Shown here piece by piece: positions 15,865 through 24,177 of a stretch of DNA of 44,558 nt. Both the position numbers and the translations under genes were made by a program. The first letter of the stretch is position 1; every line of letters begins with the position of its first letter. Source of the stretch: Sandaracinaceae bacterium (GTDB taxonomy: Bacteria > Myxococcota_A > Polyangia > Polyangiales > JAFGIB01); contig JADGRF010000330.1 in assembly GCA_017881055.1 (NCBI GenBank), forward strand, positions 1-44,558, in the 5' to 3' direction. The notes beneath the pieces are model-generated. The model did not search any database. It was not told where the DNA came from and saw nothing but the letters and a program-made list of their open reading frames with translations.

Positions 15865-18800
15865 ATGACGGACACTACCCCAGTCCTCTACGGCAAGTAC
15901 CAGCTCCTCGAGCAGCTCGCTCGAGGTGGCATGGCCGAGGTGTACAAAGCGAAGGCCCACGGCGTCGAGGGCTTCGAGAAGATCCTCGTCATCAAGCGCA
16001 TCCTGCCTGAGCTCAGCCAGAACCCGCGCTTCGTGGAGATGTTCATCAACGAAGCGAAGATCGCGGTCACGCTCTCGCACGCGAACATCGTTCAGGTCTT
16101 CGATCTCGGCCAGGCTCAGGGCAGCTACTTCATCGCGATGGAGTTCGTCGCGGGCATGGACCTCGCGACCACGCTCAAGCGCGTGCAACGCTCGCAGAAG
16201 CGGCTGACGCCCGAGCTGGCCGTGTTCATCGTGAGCGAGCTCGCCAAAGGCCTCGACTACGCACACAGGCGGCGCGATGCCGAACGCAATCCGCTGAACA
16301 TCGTGCACCGCGACGTCTCGCCGCAGAACGTGCTGCTCAGCTACGAGGGCGAGGTCAAGCTCACCGACTTCGGAATCGCCAAGGCGCGCACGATGGCGCA
16401 GGCCGTGACCGACGTCGGCGTGGTCAAGGGTAAGTACGCGTACATGGCGCCCGAGCAAATCGTGGGCAAGCCGCTGGACGCTCGCGCGGACATCTTCTCG
16501 GCAGGCGTCTTGCTCTACGAAGCGCTTGCAGGCGTGAACCCGTTTCAAGCGTCATCGAACTACGACACGCTGCAGCGCATCCGTACCGGCGACATCACGC
16601 CGATCGAGAACCTCGTGGGCGACGTACCGGAAGAAGTGGCGCGCGTGCTGCGCACCGCGATGGCGCTCGATCCGGAGAAGCGCTACCCGAGCGCCGGTCA
16701 TCTCTACGAGGATCTGATCCAGTACTTGTACAGCGCAGGACGCCGGTTCGGCGCGCGCGACCTCGCCGATTTTCTCGGACAGCTACGCGGCGCCGCGAGC
16801 GACGACAGCACGCGCGCCGGCGAAGGTCTGAAGGCCGCGTTCGAGGTCGAGAGCATCACGGCGTTCGAAGACAAGATGCCGGAGCGCACGCGCGTGGAGC
16901 GCGGACGCCGCGTCACGCGCGAGACGCAGCGGGAATCGCCGCGCGAGAGCCCCGCGAAGAAGCGAAGCGATCTCACGCCCCACCGCGAGCGCACCGAATG
17001 GCGCGACATCACGGCTCTAGTGCTGCGCATGGCAACTGACGATGGTCTGCCGCGCAAGACGATCACGCACATGGCCGAGCGCTTCGGCGGTCGCGTGGAA
17101 GAACCCACAAAGCCTGCCGGCGACGAGGCGGCCGACGCTGCTGGCGCAGCCAAGCCTGCCGAGCAAACCCTGCTCGTGCTCTTCGGCGATCAGAACCCCG
17201 ACGGGCGCGACACCGAGAACGCCGCGTCATGCGCGCTGCGACTCTCGCGAGCCGCCAGCGCGGCTGCGGCCGAGGAAGGTCGCTCGACCAGCGTCGCCAT
17301 CGCCGTCAACGCCGGACGCGTCCTCGTCGATTTGGGCGGCACGCTGCTGCGCGACGACCACTACACCCGCTTCGTGAGCACGGCGCAGAAGCTCGTCGCC
17401 GAGAGCGGCTCGAGTCAGGTGCTGGTGAATCCCGGCGCGGAGAAGTCGCTGCGCAACCGCTTCCGACTCGTGCCAGCGGGACAGCAGTCGGAGGGCGCGT
17501 TCTTGCTGGCGAGCGAGCGCAGCCTGACCGAAGCCTACGGACGTTTCATCGGCCGGCGCGACGAGCTCAAGGTGATCGGCGAAGCGCTGGCGCACGCTCA
17601 CCGGGGCGAGCTACGCGTCGTAGGCCTGACGGGCGATGCCGGCGCAGGCAAGTCACGCTTGATGGTCGAGACGATGCGCCGCTTGGGTCTCGCCGGACAC
17701 AACGTCGGCCTGCACGTGGCGACGCTCACCCCGCAGATGCGCGAAGTACCGCTGTCGGCGATTCAGGAAATGCTGCGGGCCGTGCTGGGTGTGGACGAGT
17801 TCGATCCCGAAGCACTGCTGCGTGATCGCACCACGCGCCTGCGCGAGCTCGGCTTGCTCTCGGTCGAGCAGAGTGCCGTTGCAGCTGCGCTCGGTCTCAA
17901 GACCGGCGGCCGGCAGTATTCGAGTCACCGTCCGTTGCGCGCCGCGCTCCTGCGCATCATTCGCAAGCTCGCCGAAGACCGCCTGACGATCTTCGCGTGG
18001 GACGGTGCCGAGCACATGGATACCGACTCGCAGGGCATCGTCGAAGACATGCTGCGCGCCGTGTCCGAAGCACGCGTGGCCGTGTTTCTGAGCTACCGCC
18101 CGCCACATCGTCCACGCTGGGCTGACCTCGCGAACTTCCAAGAGATCAAGCTCGGACCCCTGACTGACGACGACATCGCGCGCCTGACCGCGACGCGCCT
18201 GGGCGCCGATGAGATCCCGTTCGAGCTGCTGCGCGAAGTCACGACCAAGAGCGGCGGCAACCCGCTCTACGTCGAGGAGTACCTGAAGGCGCTCGCCGAT
18301 TCGGGCGCGATTCGCTTCGAAGAAGGGCAAGTCCGCTTCAACGCGACCGTCGCGGACGTCGAAGTACCGAAGACGCTGCGCGGCATCGTGGCCTCACGCA
18401 TCGCTCGGCTCGGGCCAGTACCGCGCTACCTGCTGCAGATCGCGGCGATCGCGGGCGAGCGCTTCACGAACGAGATCGTCGCGGCCGCGGCCGAAGAAGA
18501 AGAGCGCACCGTGGCGCAGGCTCTGCAAGGCAACGACATGCAAGGCATCGTGCTGCGGCTCGGCCCGCAAGAGCACATGTTCGCGCACGGCTTGGTGCAG
18601 CAGGTGTTGGTCGAGGGCATCACGCTGCAGGCGCGGCGCGAGATTCATGCCGCCATCGCCGACGCGATCGTGTCGCTGTATCCGGACCGACAGGACGAGC
18701 TCGCGGAGCGCTTGGCGCGCCATCACATCGAAGCGGGCCAGCACCAAGATGCGGTCGAGTTCCTGGTGCGCGCCGCGCGTCGCTTCGAGCGCGAGTCGGC

Positions 18801-19902
18801 GCTGGCCGACGCCATCGTCATGCTGCAGCGGGCGATCGAGGTGCTCTCCACGATCGCCGATCCGGATCGCGATCGCATGTTCAGCATCTACGAAGAGATC
18901 GCCGAGCTGTGCTTTCGCTCGCGCGACTTGGCGCTCGGCTCGCAGGTCATGGACCGCGCGCTCAAGGCGGCCGAGAGTCACCGCGCGGACAGGTACGTCG
19001 CGCGCTTTTGCGTGTGGCGCGGCCGCATGCTGGTCAGCGCGTCGCGCATCGAGGAAGGTCGGCGCTGGCTCGATCAAGCGCAGCACGTGGCGCGCGGGCT
19101 CACGGACAACGAGCTGTCCCGCGAGGTCTTCATCGCGAAGGCCGATGCGGACGCGCGCAGTGGCGAGTTCGAGAAGGCCGTCGGCTCGCTGCTCGAAGCG
19201 CTCGAGCTGGCGCGCGCGGCCCGTGATCGCGCCGCCGAAATCCGCTGCGTCATGCCGCTCGCGCTCACGTACGCACGCATGAGCGATCACGAATCCGCCA
19301 TGCGCACGCTCGAACAGGCACGCCGCCTCGGTCACGAACAGGGCGACACGCTCACGAACGTACAGATCCTGCGCTTGGAATCGCAGATCCACTACCACGC
19401 ACGGGATCCCGAGAACACGGCGCGCGCTGCGGCCAAAGCCGTGGAGCTCGCGCGCGAGGCTGGCCTGTTCTACGAAGGCGCTCTCAACGCGCACAACATG
19501 GGTGAAGCGTTCCTGCGCATGGGCGACTACCGACGCGCGTTTGCCGCGCTGCGCAGCAGTTACGAGATCGCGTCCGAGCACGGGTTCTCGCGCTTGCAGA
19601 CCTCGAACATGCGCGTGCTTGGCTTCATCGATGCCACACGCTTCTCATCGGTGGAAGGGCGCACGCGCCTCTTGCAGGCCATCGAATACGCGGTGTCGCA
19701 CGCGTACGTCTGGGACATCATCCAGGGCAAGTACCTGCTGGCGATCGTCGATCAGGCGCGTGGCGACACGGACAGCGCGCGCGCGACCCTGCGCGAAGTG
19801 CTGAACCTCGCCGTGCAGCACGGCCATCGCAAGTACACGGAGGATTCGGAGCAGGCGCTGCGTCAGCTGGAAGCCAACGTGGCTATCACAATGCCGAGGT
19901 AG
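15865..19902 (+). CDS. Ser/Thr protein kinase fused to cyclase-like domain, AAA-type ATPase and TPR region
   Basis: A 1345-residue signalling protein. Residues about 9-285 are a eukaryotic-type kinase: glycine loop LARGGMAEVYKA, the VIK lysine, HRDVSPQNVLL (catalytic H148-R149-D150), DFG (D168) and a YMAPEQ activation segment. A basic, Arg-rich linker follows. Residues about 390-545 resemble a nucleotide cyclase homology domain (LLVLFGDQN...; AIAVNAGRVLVD; YTRFVSTAQKLV) without recognisable catalytic metal residues. Then IGRRDELKVI and Walker A GDAGAGKS (590-597) open an AAA_16-like ATPase. From about 900 to the end are tetratricopeptide-like helices. No membrane segment is seen. This modular plan is familiar from myxobacteria. 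The ATG at 15865 was preferred because translation upstream to 15718 is low-complexity. It converges, five bases apart, with the GerW-like gene. Confidence 0.93.
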   Translation: MTDTTPVLYGKYQLLEQLARGGMAEVYKAKAHGVEGFEKILVIKRILPELSQNPRFVEMFINEAKIAVTLSHANIVQVFDLGQAQGSYFIAMEFVAGMDLATTLKRVQRSQKRLTPELAVFIVSELAKGLDYAHRRRDAERNPLNIVHRDVSPQNVLLSYEGEVKLTDFGIAKARTMAQAVTDVGVVKGKYAYMAPEQIVGKPLDARADIFSAGVLLYEALAGVNPFQASSNYDTLQRIRTGDITPIENLVGDVPEEVARVLRTAMALDPEKRYPSAGHLYEDLIQYLYSAGRRFGARDLADFLGQLRGAASDDSTRAGEGLKAAFEVESITAFEDKMPERTRVERGRRVTRETQRESPRESPAKKRSDLTPHRERTEWRDITALVLRMATDDGLPRKTITHMAERFGGRVEEPTKPAGDEAADAAGAAKPAEQTLLVLFGDQNPDGRDTENAASCALRLSRAASAAAAEEGRSTSVAIAVNAGRVLVDLGGTLLRDDHYTRFVSTAQKLVAESGSSQVLVNPGAEKSLRNRFRLVPAGQQSEGAFLLASERSLTEAYGRFIGRRDELKVIGEALAHAHRGELRVVGLTGDAGAGKSRLMVETMRRLGLAGHNVGLHVATLTPQMREVPLSAIQEMLRAVLGVDEFDPEALLRDRTTRLRELGLLSVEQSAVAAALGLKTGGRQYSSHRPLRAALLRIIRKLAEDRLTIFAWDGAEHMDTDSQGIVEDMLRAVSEARVAVFLSYRPPHRPRWADLANFQEIKLGPLTDDDIARLTATRLGADEIPFELLREVTTKSGGNPLYVEEYLKALADSGAIRFEEGQVRFNATVADVEVPKTLRGIVASRIARLGPVPRYLLQIAAIAGERFTNEIVAAAAEEEERTVAQALQGNDMQGIVLRLGPQEHMFAHGLVQQVLVEGITLQARREIHAAIADAIVSLYPDRQDELAERLARHHIEAGQHQDAVEFLVRAARRFERESALADAIVMLQRAIEVLSTIADPDRDRMFSIYEEIAELCFRSRDLALGSQVMDRALKAAESHRADRYVARFCVWRGRMLVSASRIEEGRRWLDQAQHVARGLTDNELSREVFIAKADADARSGEFEKAVGSLLEALELARAARDRAAEIRCVMPLALTYARMSDHESAMRTLEQARRLGHEQGDTLTNVQILRLESQIHYHARDPENTARAAAKAVELAREAGLFYEGALNAHNMGEAFLRMGDYRRAFAALRSSYEIASEHGFSRLQTSNMRVLGFIDATRFSSVEGRTRLLQAIEYAVSHAYVWDIIQGKYLLAIVDQARGDTDSARATLREVLNLAVQHGHRKYTEDSEQALRQLEANVAITMPR

Positions 19903-19907
19903 GCTTA

Positions 19908-20369
19908 TTACGCCCGCTTCTTGCGGCGGCTGAGCTTCTCGGCGGCGAGCACAGCAAGTCCGCCGACGGCTCGCGCCACGAGCCCGTAGACGCCGAGGTT
20001 CCCAAAAATCGGATCGATCGCCCGAAAGTGAGCCGAGCCGGCTTTGATCTCGATGAAACCAATCGGCAACGCGGCGAAGCCACCGCCTGCGCCGACCCCG
20101 TGCTCGCTGTCGTCGGGACCGCTGCCGCCACCGAAGCCACCGAATACGCGCGTGACCGGGATCACCGTTACGCCCGCCTGCGTCACTGCGTCGCCGAACA
20201 CGGCGCGAGCATGGGCTTGGCCGCCGACGCGCTCCACGAACCGCTCCACCATACGCTCCACGGGTGAGCGTGCGACGCGCTCGGCGTCCGCACGAGCCGC
20301 GTTCGCGGAGGCATCGGGGCCGCTGGAAGCGGGATTCGCTGCCGGATGGGGCGTAGCGCGAGCGGTCAT
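19908..20369 (-). CDS. GerW/YtfJ-family protein
   Basis: A 153-residue protein of the Spore_YtfJ family (GerW in Bacillus, where it affects germination). Recognised from VGGQAHARAVFGDAVTQAGVTVIPVTRVFGGFGGGSG, then a glycine-rich block and GFIEIKAGSAHFRAID. A hydrophobic stretch (YGLVARAVGGLAVLAA) and a basic tail RRKKRA end the protein, which could anchor it to a membrane. The family occurs in many non-endospore-formers, so the name does not prove a spore role. I used the ATG at 20369; an upstream in-frame start would add 19 residues that look unrelated. It lies 78 bases after secG and may be the last gene of the glycolytic operon. Confidence 0.8.
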   Translation of the reverse strand: MTARATPHPAANPASSGPDASANAARADAERVARSPVERMVERFVERVGGQAHARAVFGDAVTQAGVTVIPVTRVFGGFGGGSGPDDSEHGVGAGGGFAALPIGFIEIKAGSAHFRAIDPIFGNLGVYGLVARAVGGLAVLAAEKLSRRKKRA

Positions 20370-20447
20370 CGTGAAATCACCAAGAGCGCCATGGTCCGTA
20401 GGTACCCACGGCAGCGAGCCTGGCAAGGCGCCGAGCGCCGAAACGCC

Positions 20448-21020
20448 TCAGGGCGCGGTCGGAGCCGGAGTCGGAGCCGGGGTGGGCGCGCTGGGCGCAG
20501 CCGGCGTCACGGTGATCGGCGTCGCTTTCTTACGCAAGCCTGGCACGTCCTCCGGATTCACACGCTCGAGCTTGATCGGCGTGCCGCCGACGTTGATGCC
20601 AGGCGCCGCAGGGGCCTCGGGTTCAGCGGCCTCGGCGGGAGCCGCCGGTGCAGCCGGCGCGGCGCCCTCAGGCGTGCTCTGCGCGGCCGGGGTGGTCGGC
20701 GCCTTCTTCGCTTCCGCGCTCTGCTTCGAGGCAGCGTGCCGCGCTTCTTCGCGCGTGCGAATCTTCTCGGTCGCCTTCTCGAGCGACTTCTCGCCGCTCG
20801 ACGAGACGTACGTCAGCGTGGCGGACAGCAGCATGAAGAGCGCCGCGCTCACGACCGTGAGGCGCGTGAGAAAGTTGCCCGCGCCCGATCCGCCGAACAC
20901 CGTCTGGCTGCCGGCGCCGCCGAAAGCCGAACCCATGCCGCCGCGACCCGCCTGCAACAACACCACCAGAACCAGGAACAGGCAGACCAAGACGTAGAGC
21001 GTGTAGAGGAACGTGATCAT
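20448..21020 (-). CDS. secG: Protein-export membrane protein SecG with long Pro/Ala tail
   Basis: SecG is the small third subunit of the SecYEG translocon. The first 75 residues are typical: a membrane helix (TLYVLVCLFLVLVVLLQAG), the conserved cytosolic RGGMGSAFGGAGSQTVFGGSGAGNFLTRLT loop and a second helix. The remainder of the 190 residues is unusual for SecG, which is generally below 120 residues: a charged helix (EKSLEKATEKIRTREEARHA) and a long disordered Pro/Ala/Glu tail ending in repeated PTPAP units. An AGGAAG Shine-Dalgarno sequence precedes the ATG. SecG next to tpiA is a common arrangement and supports the call. Confidence 0.95.
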   Translation of the reverse strand: MITFLYTLYVLVCLFLVLVVLLQAGRGGMGSAFGGAGSQTVFGGSGAGNFLTRLTVVSAALFMLLSATLTYVSSSGEKSLEKATEKIRTREEARHAASKQSAEAKKAPTTPAAQSTPEGAAPAAPAAPAEAAEPEAPAAPGINVGGTPIKLERVNPEDVPGLRKKATPITVTPAAPSAPTPAPTPAPTAP

Positions 21021-21091
21021 GTTCGAGAGTCTTCCTGAAGGAGCTGGGCGAAGGGGAACGTCAGACGGGTGGGTAGGTGACCGAGCCCCGG

Positions 21092-21865
21092 CTAACCGGC
21101 GGCCGCCACGATGGCACAGAACGAGCCGACCGCAAGGGCCGCACCGCCCACGAGGGCACCGTCTACGTCGGGTTGCGCCAGCAGCTGCGCGGCATTGTCG
21201 GCCTTGACGCTGCCGCCGTACAAGATTCGGAGGGCCCCAGCCGGCGTCGCCCCGAACTGCGCCTGCGCGACGGCCCGAATGCGGGCATGCATCTCCTGGG
21301 CATCGCTGGGGGCGGCGTTCTTGCCGGTGCCGATCGCCCAAACGGGCTCGTACGCCACGACCACGCGGGCGAACTCCGCGGCGTCGAGGTTCGCCAGGGC
21401 GGCACCCAGCTGACGTACGACCACCGCCTCGGCCGAACCGGCCTCCCGTTCGGTCAGCGTCTCACCGACACAAATTATCGGCGCCATCCCATGCCGGAGC
21501 ACGGCACGCGCCTTCTTGTTCACATGCGCGTCGGATTCCCCGAACAGCTGGCGCCGCTCGGAGTGACCGACGATCACGTAGCTACAGCCCACGTCGGCGA
21601 GCTGCGCGGCGCTGACTTCGCCCGTGAACGCGCCCTGGTCATCCCAGTAGGCATCCTGAGCCGCCAGGAGAATCGGCGAGCCCACGAGCGCATCGCGCAC
21701 CGTGCTCAGCGCCGTGAACACGGGAGCGAGCGCGACCTCGCCCCGCAGCGGCGTGCCCGCTGTCAGCTGGACACGAATCTCGTTGGCGAGCGCGCGCGAC
21801 TCCGCCAGTGTCTCGTGCATCTTCCAGTTGCCCGCGAGCAGCGGCCGCCGCAGGGCAGGGTTCAC
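21092..21865 (-). CDS. tpiA: Triosephosphate isomerase
   Basis: Interconverts dihydroxyacetone phosphate and glyceraldehyde 3-phosphate in the cytosol. Length 257 residues is normal. Visible are the AGNWKMH opening with the catalytic Lys, the IVGHSERR segment with the electrophilic His, the AYEPVWAIGTGKNA catalytic Glu and flexible loop, and the C-terminal ILYGGSVKADN phosphate-binding loop. The GTG start overlaps the pgk stop by four bases (GTGA), so translation is coupled. It precedes secG by 71 bases. Confidence 0.97.
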   Translation of the reverse strand: MNPALRRPLLAGNWKMHETLAESRALANEIRVQLTAGTPLRGEVALAPVFTALSTVRDALVGSPILLAAQDAYWDDQGAFTGEVSAAQLADVGCSYVIVGHSERRQLFGESDAHVNKKARAVLRHGMAPIICVGETLTEREAGSAEAVVVRQLGAALANLDAAEFARVVVAYEPVWAIGTGKNAAPSDAQEMHARIRAVAQAQFGATPAGALRILYGGSVKADNAAQLLAQPDVDGALVGGAALAVGSFCAIVAAAG

Positions 21866-23043
21866 GACTTGACCGCGTCGATGCCAGGCATCGGTCGCCC
21901 TTCGAGGAACTCGAGCGAGGCGCCGCCACCCGTGGAGACGTGGTCGTAACGCGGCACGAGGCCGGCGTGGTTCACGGCGGCGACGCTGTCGCCACCGCCG
22001 ACGACCGTGAAGCCCGCGCAATCGGCGCCCGCGTGCGCGACGCCAAGTGTGCCGTGGCTGAACGGCTCTTTCTCGAACAGACCCATCGGACCGTTCCAGA
22101 ACAGCGCCTTGGCGGGCAGGATCTCGTGCCGGAACGCCTCGACGGTACGCGGACCGATATCGAGCGCCATCGCGCTGTCGGGCACCAGGTTCGTGGTGAC
22201 CACGCGACCCGCGCTGGCCTCGAACGAATCCGCGACCACGAGGTCTCCGGGCAAGAGCAGCTTCACGTTACGGGCCGCTGCACGCTGCAGGAGGCTGCGC
22301 GCGAGCGGAAAACGATCGGGCTCGACCAAGCTCTTGCCGAGCGACAGGCCTTGCGCCGCCAGGAACGTGTTCGCCATGGCGCCGCCGATCAAGAGCGCGT
22401 CGACGCGATCGATCAGGGCTTCGAGCACGCCGATCTTATCGCTGACCTTCGCGCCGCCGAGCACCGCCACGAACGGACGCGCCGTCGATGTGCGCAGCTT
22501 CTCGAGCGCGGCAATTTCCTTCTCCATCACGAAGCCGATTCCGCGCTCCCGCACGATGCGTGGCAACGCCGAGACCGAGGCATGCGCACGATGCGCAGCA
22601 CCGAACGCGTCGTTCACGTACACGTCGGCCACGCGCGCCAGATCGCGCGCAAAGCCTTCGTCGTTGGCTTCTTCGCCGGGGTGAAAGCGCAGGTTCTCGA
22701 GCAAGGCAATCTGGCCGTCGCGCAGATCACCCACGATCTTCACGGCGGCGTCGCTCACGCAGTCGTCCGTGAGGAGCACCTCGCAGCGCAGCAGCTCCGC
22801 GAGCAGCTGTCCGACCGGCTCCAGCGAGTACGCCGGATTGCGCTTACCCTTGGGCCGACCGGCGTGCGACGCCAGCACGACCTTGGCACCACGCCCCATG
22901 GCATGTTGGATCGTCTCCAGCGTGGCCACGATCCGGGTCGGATCTGCGACCTTGCCGTTCTCGAGCGGTACGTTGAAGTCGACACGAATGAACGTGCGGC
23001 GGCCTTCGATGGCGAGATCACGAATGCTGCGGAGCTCGGCCAT
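21862..23043 (-). CDS. pgk: Phosphoglycerate kinase
   Basis: Transfers phosphate from 1,3-bisphosphoglycerate to ADP. The 393-residue protein has the RVDFNVPL signature near the start, the ASHAGRPKGKRNPAYSLEPV substrate segment, YVNDAFGAAHRAHAS, AVLGGAKVSDKIGVLEALI, and the C-terminal FWNGPMGLFE with TVVGGGDSVAA. Nothing is missing. It lies 12 bases after gap, inside the gap-pgk-tpiA-secG operon, and overlaps tpiA. Confidence 0.98.
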   Translation of the reverse strand: MAELRSIRDLAIEGRRTFIRVDFNVPLENGKVADPTRIVATLETIQHAMGRGAKVVLASHAGRPKGKRNPAYSLEPVGQLLAELLRCEVLLTDDCVSDAAVKIVGDLRDGQIALLENLRFHPGEEANDEGFARDLARVADVYVNDAFGAAHRAHASVSALPRIVRERGIGFVMEKEIAALEKLRTSTARPFVAVLGGAKVSDKIGVLEALIDRVDALLIGGAMANTFLAAQGLSLGKSLVEPDRFPLARSLLQRAAARNVKLLLPGDLVVADSFEASAGRVVTTNLVPDSAMALDIGPRTVEAFRHEILPAKALFWNGPMGLFEKEPFSHGTLGVAHAGADCAGFTVVGGGDSVAAVNHAGLVPRYDHVSTGGGASLEFLEGRPMPGIDAVKS

Positions 23044-23055
23044 GGCGCTTGCCTC

Positions 23056-24087
23056 TCAACCCCGGGCGGCCATGAAGCGCACGAGATCGATCATGCGATT
23101 CGAGAAGCCCCACTCGTTGTCGTACCAGGACTGAACTTCGACCAAATCGTCGCCAACGACCTGCGTCTGCGCCGCATCGACGATCGAGGAGTGCGGGTTG
23201 CCGATGAAGTCGGTCGACACGAGCGGGCGTGTCTCGTAGCCGAGCACGCCCTTGAGCGGACCGTTCGCGGCGGCCGCCAGAGCCTGGTTCACTTCGTCGC
23301 GCGTGGTCTTGCGACCGACATGCGCGGTGAGGCACACGATCGAAACGTTCGGCGTGGGCACGCGAATCGAGGTGCCGTCGAGCTTGCCCTTGAGCGCCGG
23401 CAGCACGAGCCCAATGGCCTTCGCGGCGCCCGTGCTAGTCGGGATCATGTTCAGGGCGGCAGCGCGCGCCCGGCGCAGGTCCTTGTGCGGCAGGTCGAGA
23501 ACGCGCTGGTCGTTGGTGTACGAGTGCACCGTGACCATGTGACCCTTCACGATGCCAAAGCTGTCGTGGAGGACCTTGGCGACGGGAGCCAGGCAGTTGG
23601 TCGTGCAGGACGCGTTCGATACGATCATGTGCTTCTTCGCATCGTACGTGTCCATGTTGATGCCGACGCAGAACGTGCCGTCGATGTCAGCGCCGCCAGG
23701 CGCACTGATCACCACGCGAGAGGCACCGGCAGCGAGGTGCTTCTGCGCACCCTCGCGGCTGGTGAAGAGGCCGGTGGATTCGATTACGATACTCGCGCCG
23801 AGCTCTTTCCAAGGCAGCTTGGCGGGGTCTTTTTCGGCAAAAACCGGGACTTTCTTGCCCCCGATCACGAGCGCGTTGTCCTTCTCTTCCACCGCGACGC
23901 CACCCGGCGCGAAGCGCCCATGGACACTGTCGAACGAGAGCAGGTGGGCGAGCACGTCGGCGCCCGTTAAGTCGTTGATCCCGACGAGCTCGAGATCGTC
24001 GTGTGCGCGCGCGCCTGATTCAAAGAGCACGCGCGCGATGCAGCGACCGATGCGACCGAAGCCATTGATGGCGATCTTCGTAGCCAT
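23056..24087 (-). CDS. gap: Glyceraldehyde-3-phosphate dehydrogenase, type I
   Basis: Oxidises glyceraldehyde 3-phosphate to 1,3-bisphosphoglycerate. The 343-residue protein starts with the NAD-binding motif INGFGRIGR, has the active-site block SNASCTTNCLAPVAK with the nucleophilic Cys, the catalytic His in VTVHSYTNDQ, and the VPTPNVSIV and SWYDNEWGFSNRM signatures. It is the first gene of the operon, with a clear promoter at 24115-24142 and an AGGAG-like Shine-Dalgarno sequence ahead of the ATG. Confidence 0.98.
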   Translation of the reverse strand: MATKIAINGFGRIGRCIARVLFESGARAHDDLELVGINDLTGADVLAHLLSFDSVHGRFAPGGVAVEEKDNALVIGGKKVPVFAEKDPAKLPWKELGASIVIESTGLFTSREGAQKHLAAGASRVVISAPGGADIDGTFCVGINMDTYDAKKHMIVSNASCTTNCLAPVAKVLHDSFGIVKGHMVTVHSYTNDQRVLDLPHKDLRRARAAALNMIPTSTGAAKAIGLVLPALKGKLDGTSIRVPTPNVSIVCLTAHVGRKTTRDEVNQALAAAANGPLKGVLGYETRPLVSTDFIGNPHSSIVDAAQTQVVGDDLVEVQSWYDNEWGFSNRMIDLVRFMAARG

Positions 24088-24114
24088 GAAAATCCTGCTC
24101 CTGCGAGGGCGCGA

Positions 24115-24142
24115 AACCTAGCAAATTCGGCTTAATTGTCAA
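24115..24142 (-). promoter_or_regulatory. Promoter of the gap-pgk-tpiA-secG operon
   Basis: On the minus strand a perfect -35 TTGACA (24137-24142), a 16-base spacer and TAGGTT (24115-24120), 27 bases before the gap ATG. Just upstream, an inverted repeat CTAGC/GCTAG (about 24146-24166) could end transcription from the preceding gene or bind a regulator. Confidence 0.75.
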
Positions 24143-24177
24143 CACCGCTAGCTGCCGAAAGCTAGGTCACCCGCACC

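Noticed and set aside
18394..19581. A 395-residue minus frame within the kinase gene
   Set aside because: Antisense shadow of the TPR region, no independent support.
21808..23970. A 720-residue open frame on the + strand across pgk and gap
   Set aside because: It is a shadow of two certain glycolytic genes on the other strand, with Arg/His-rich composition and no domain.
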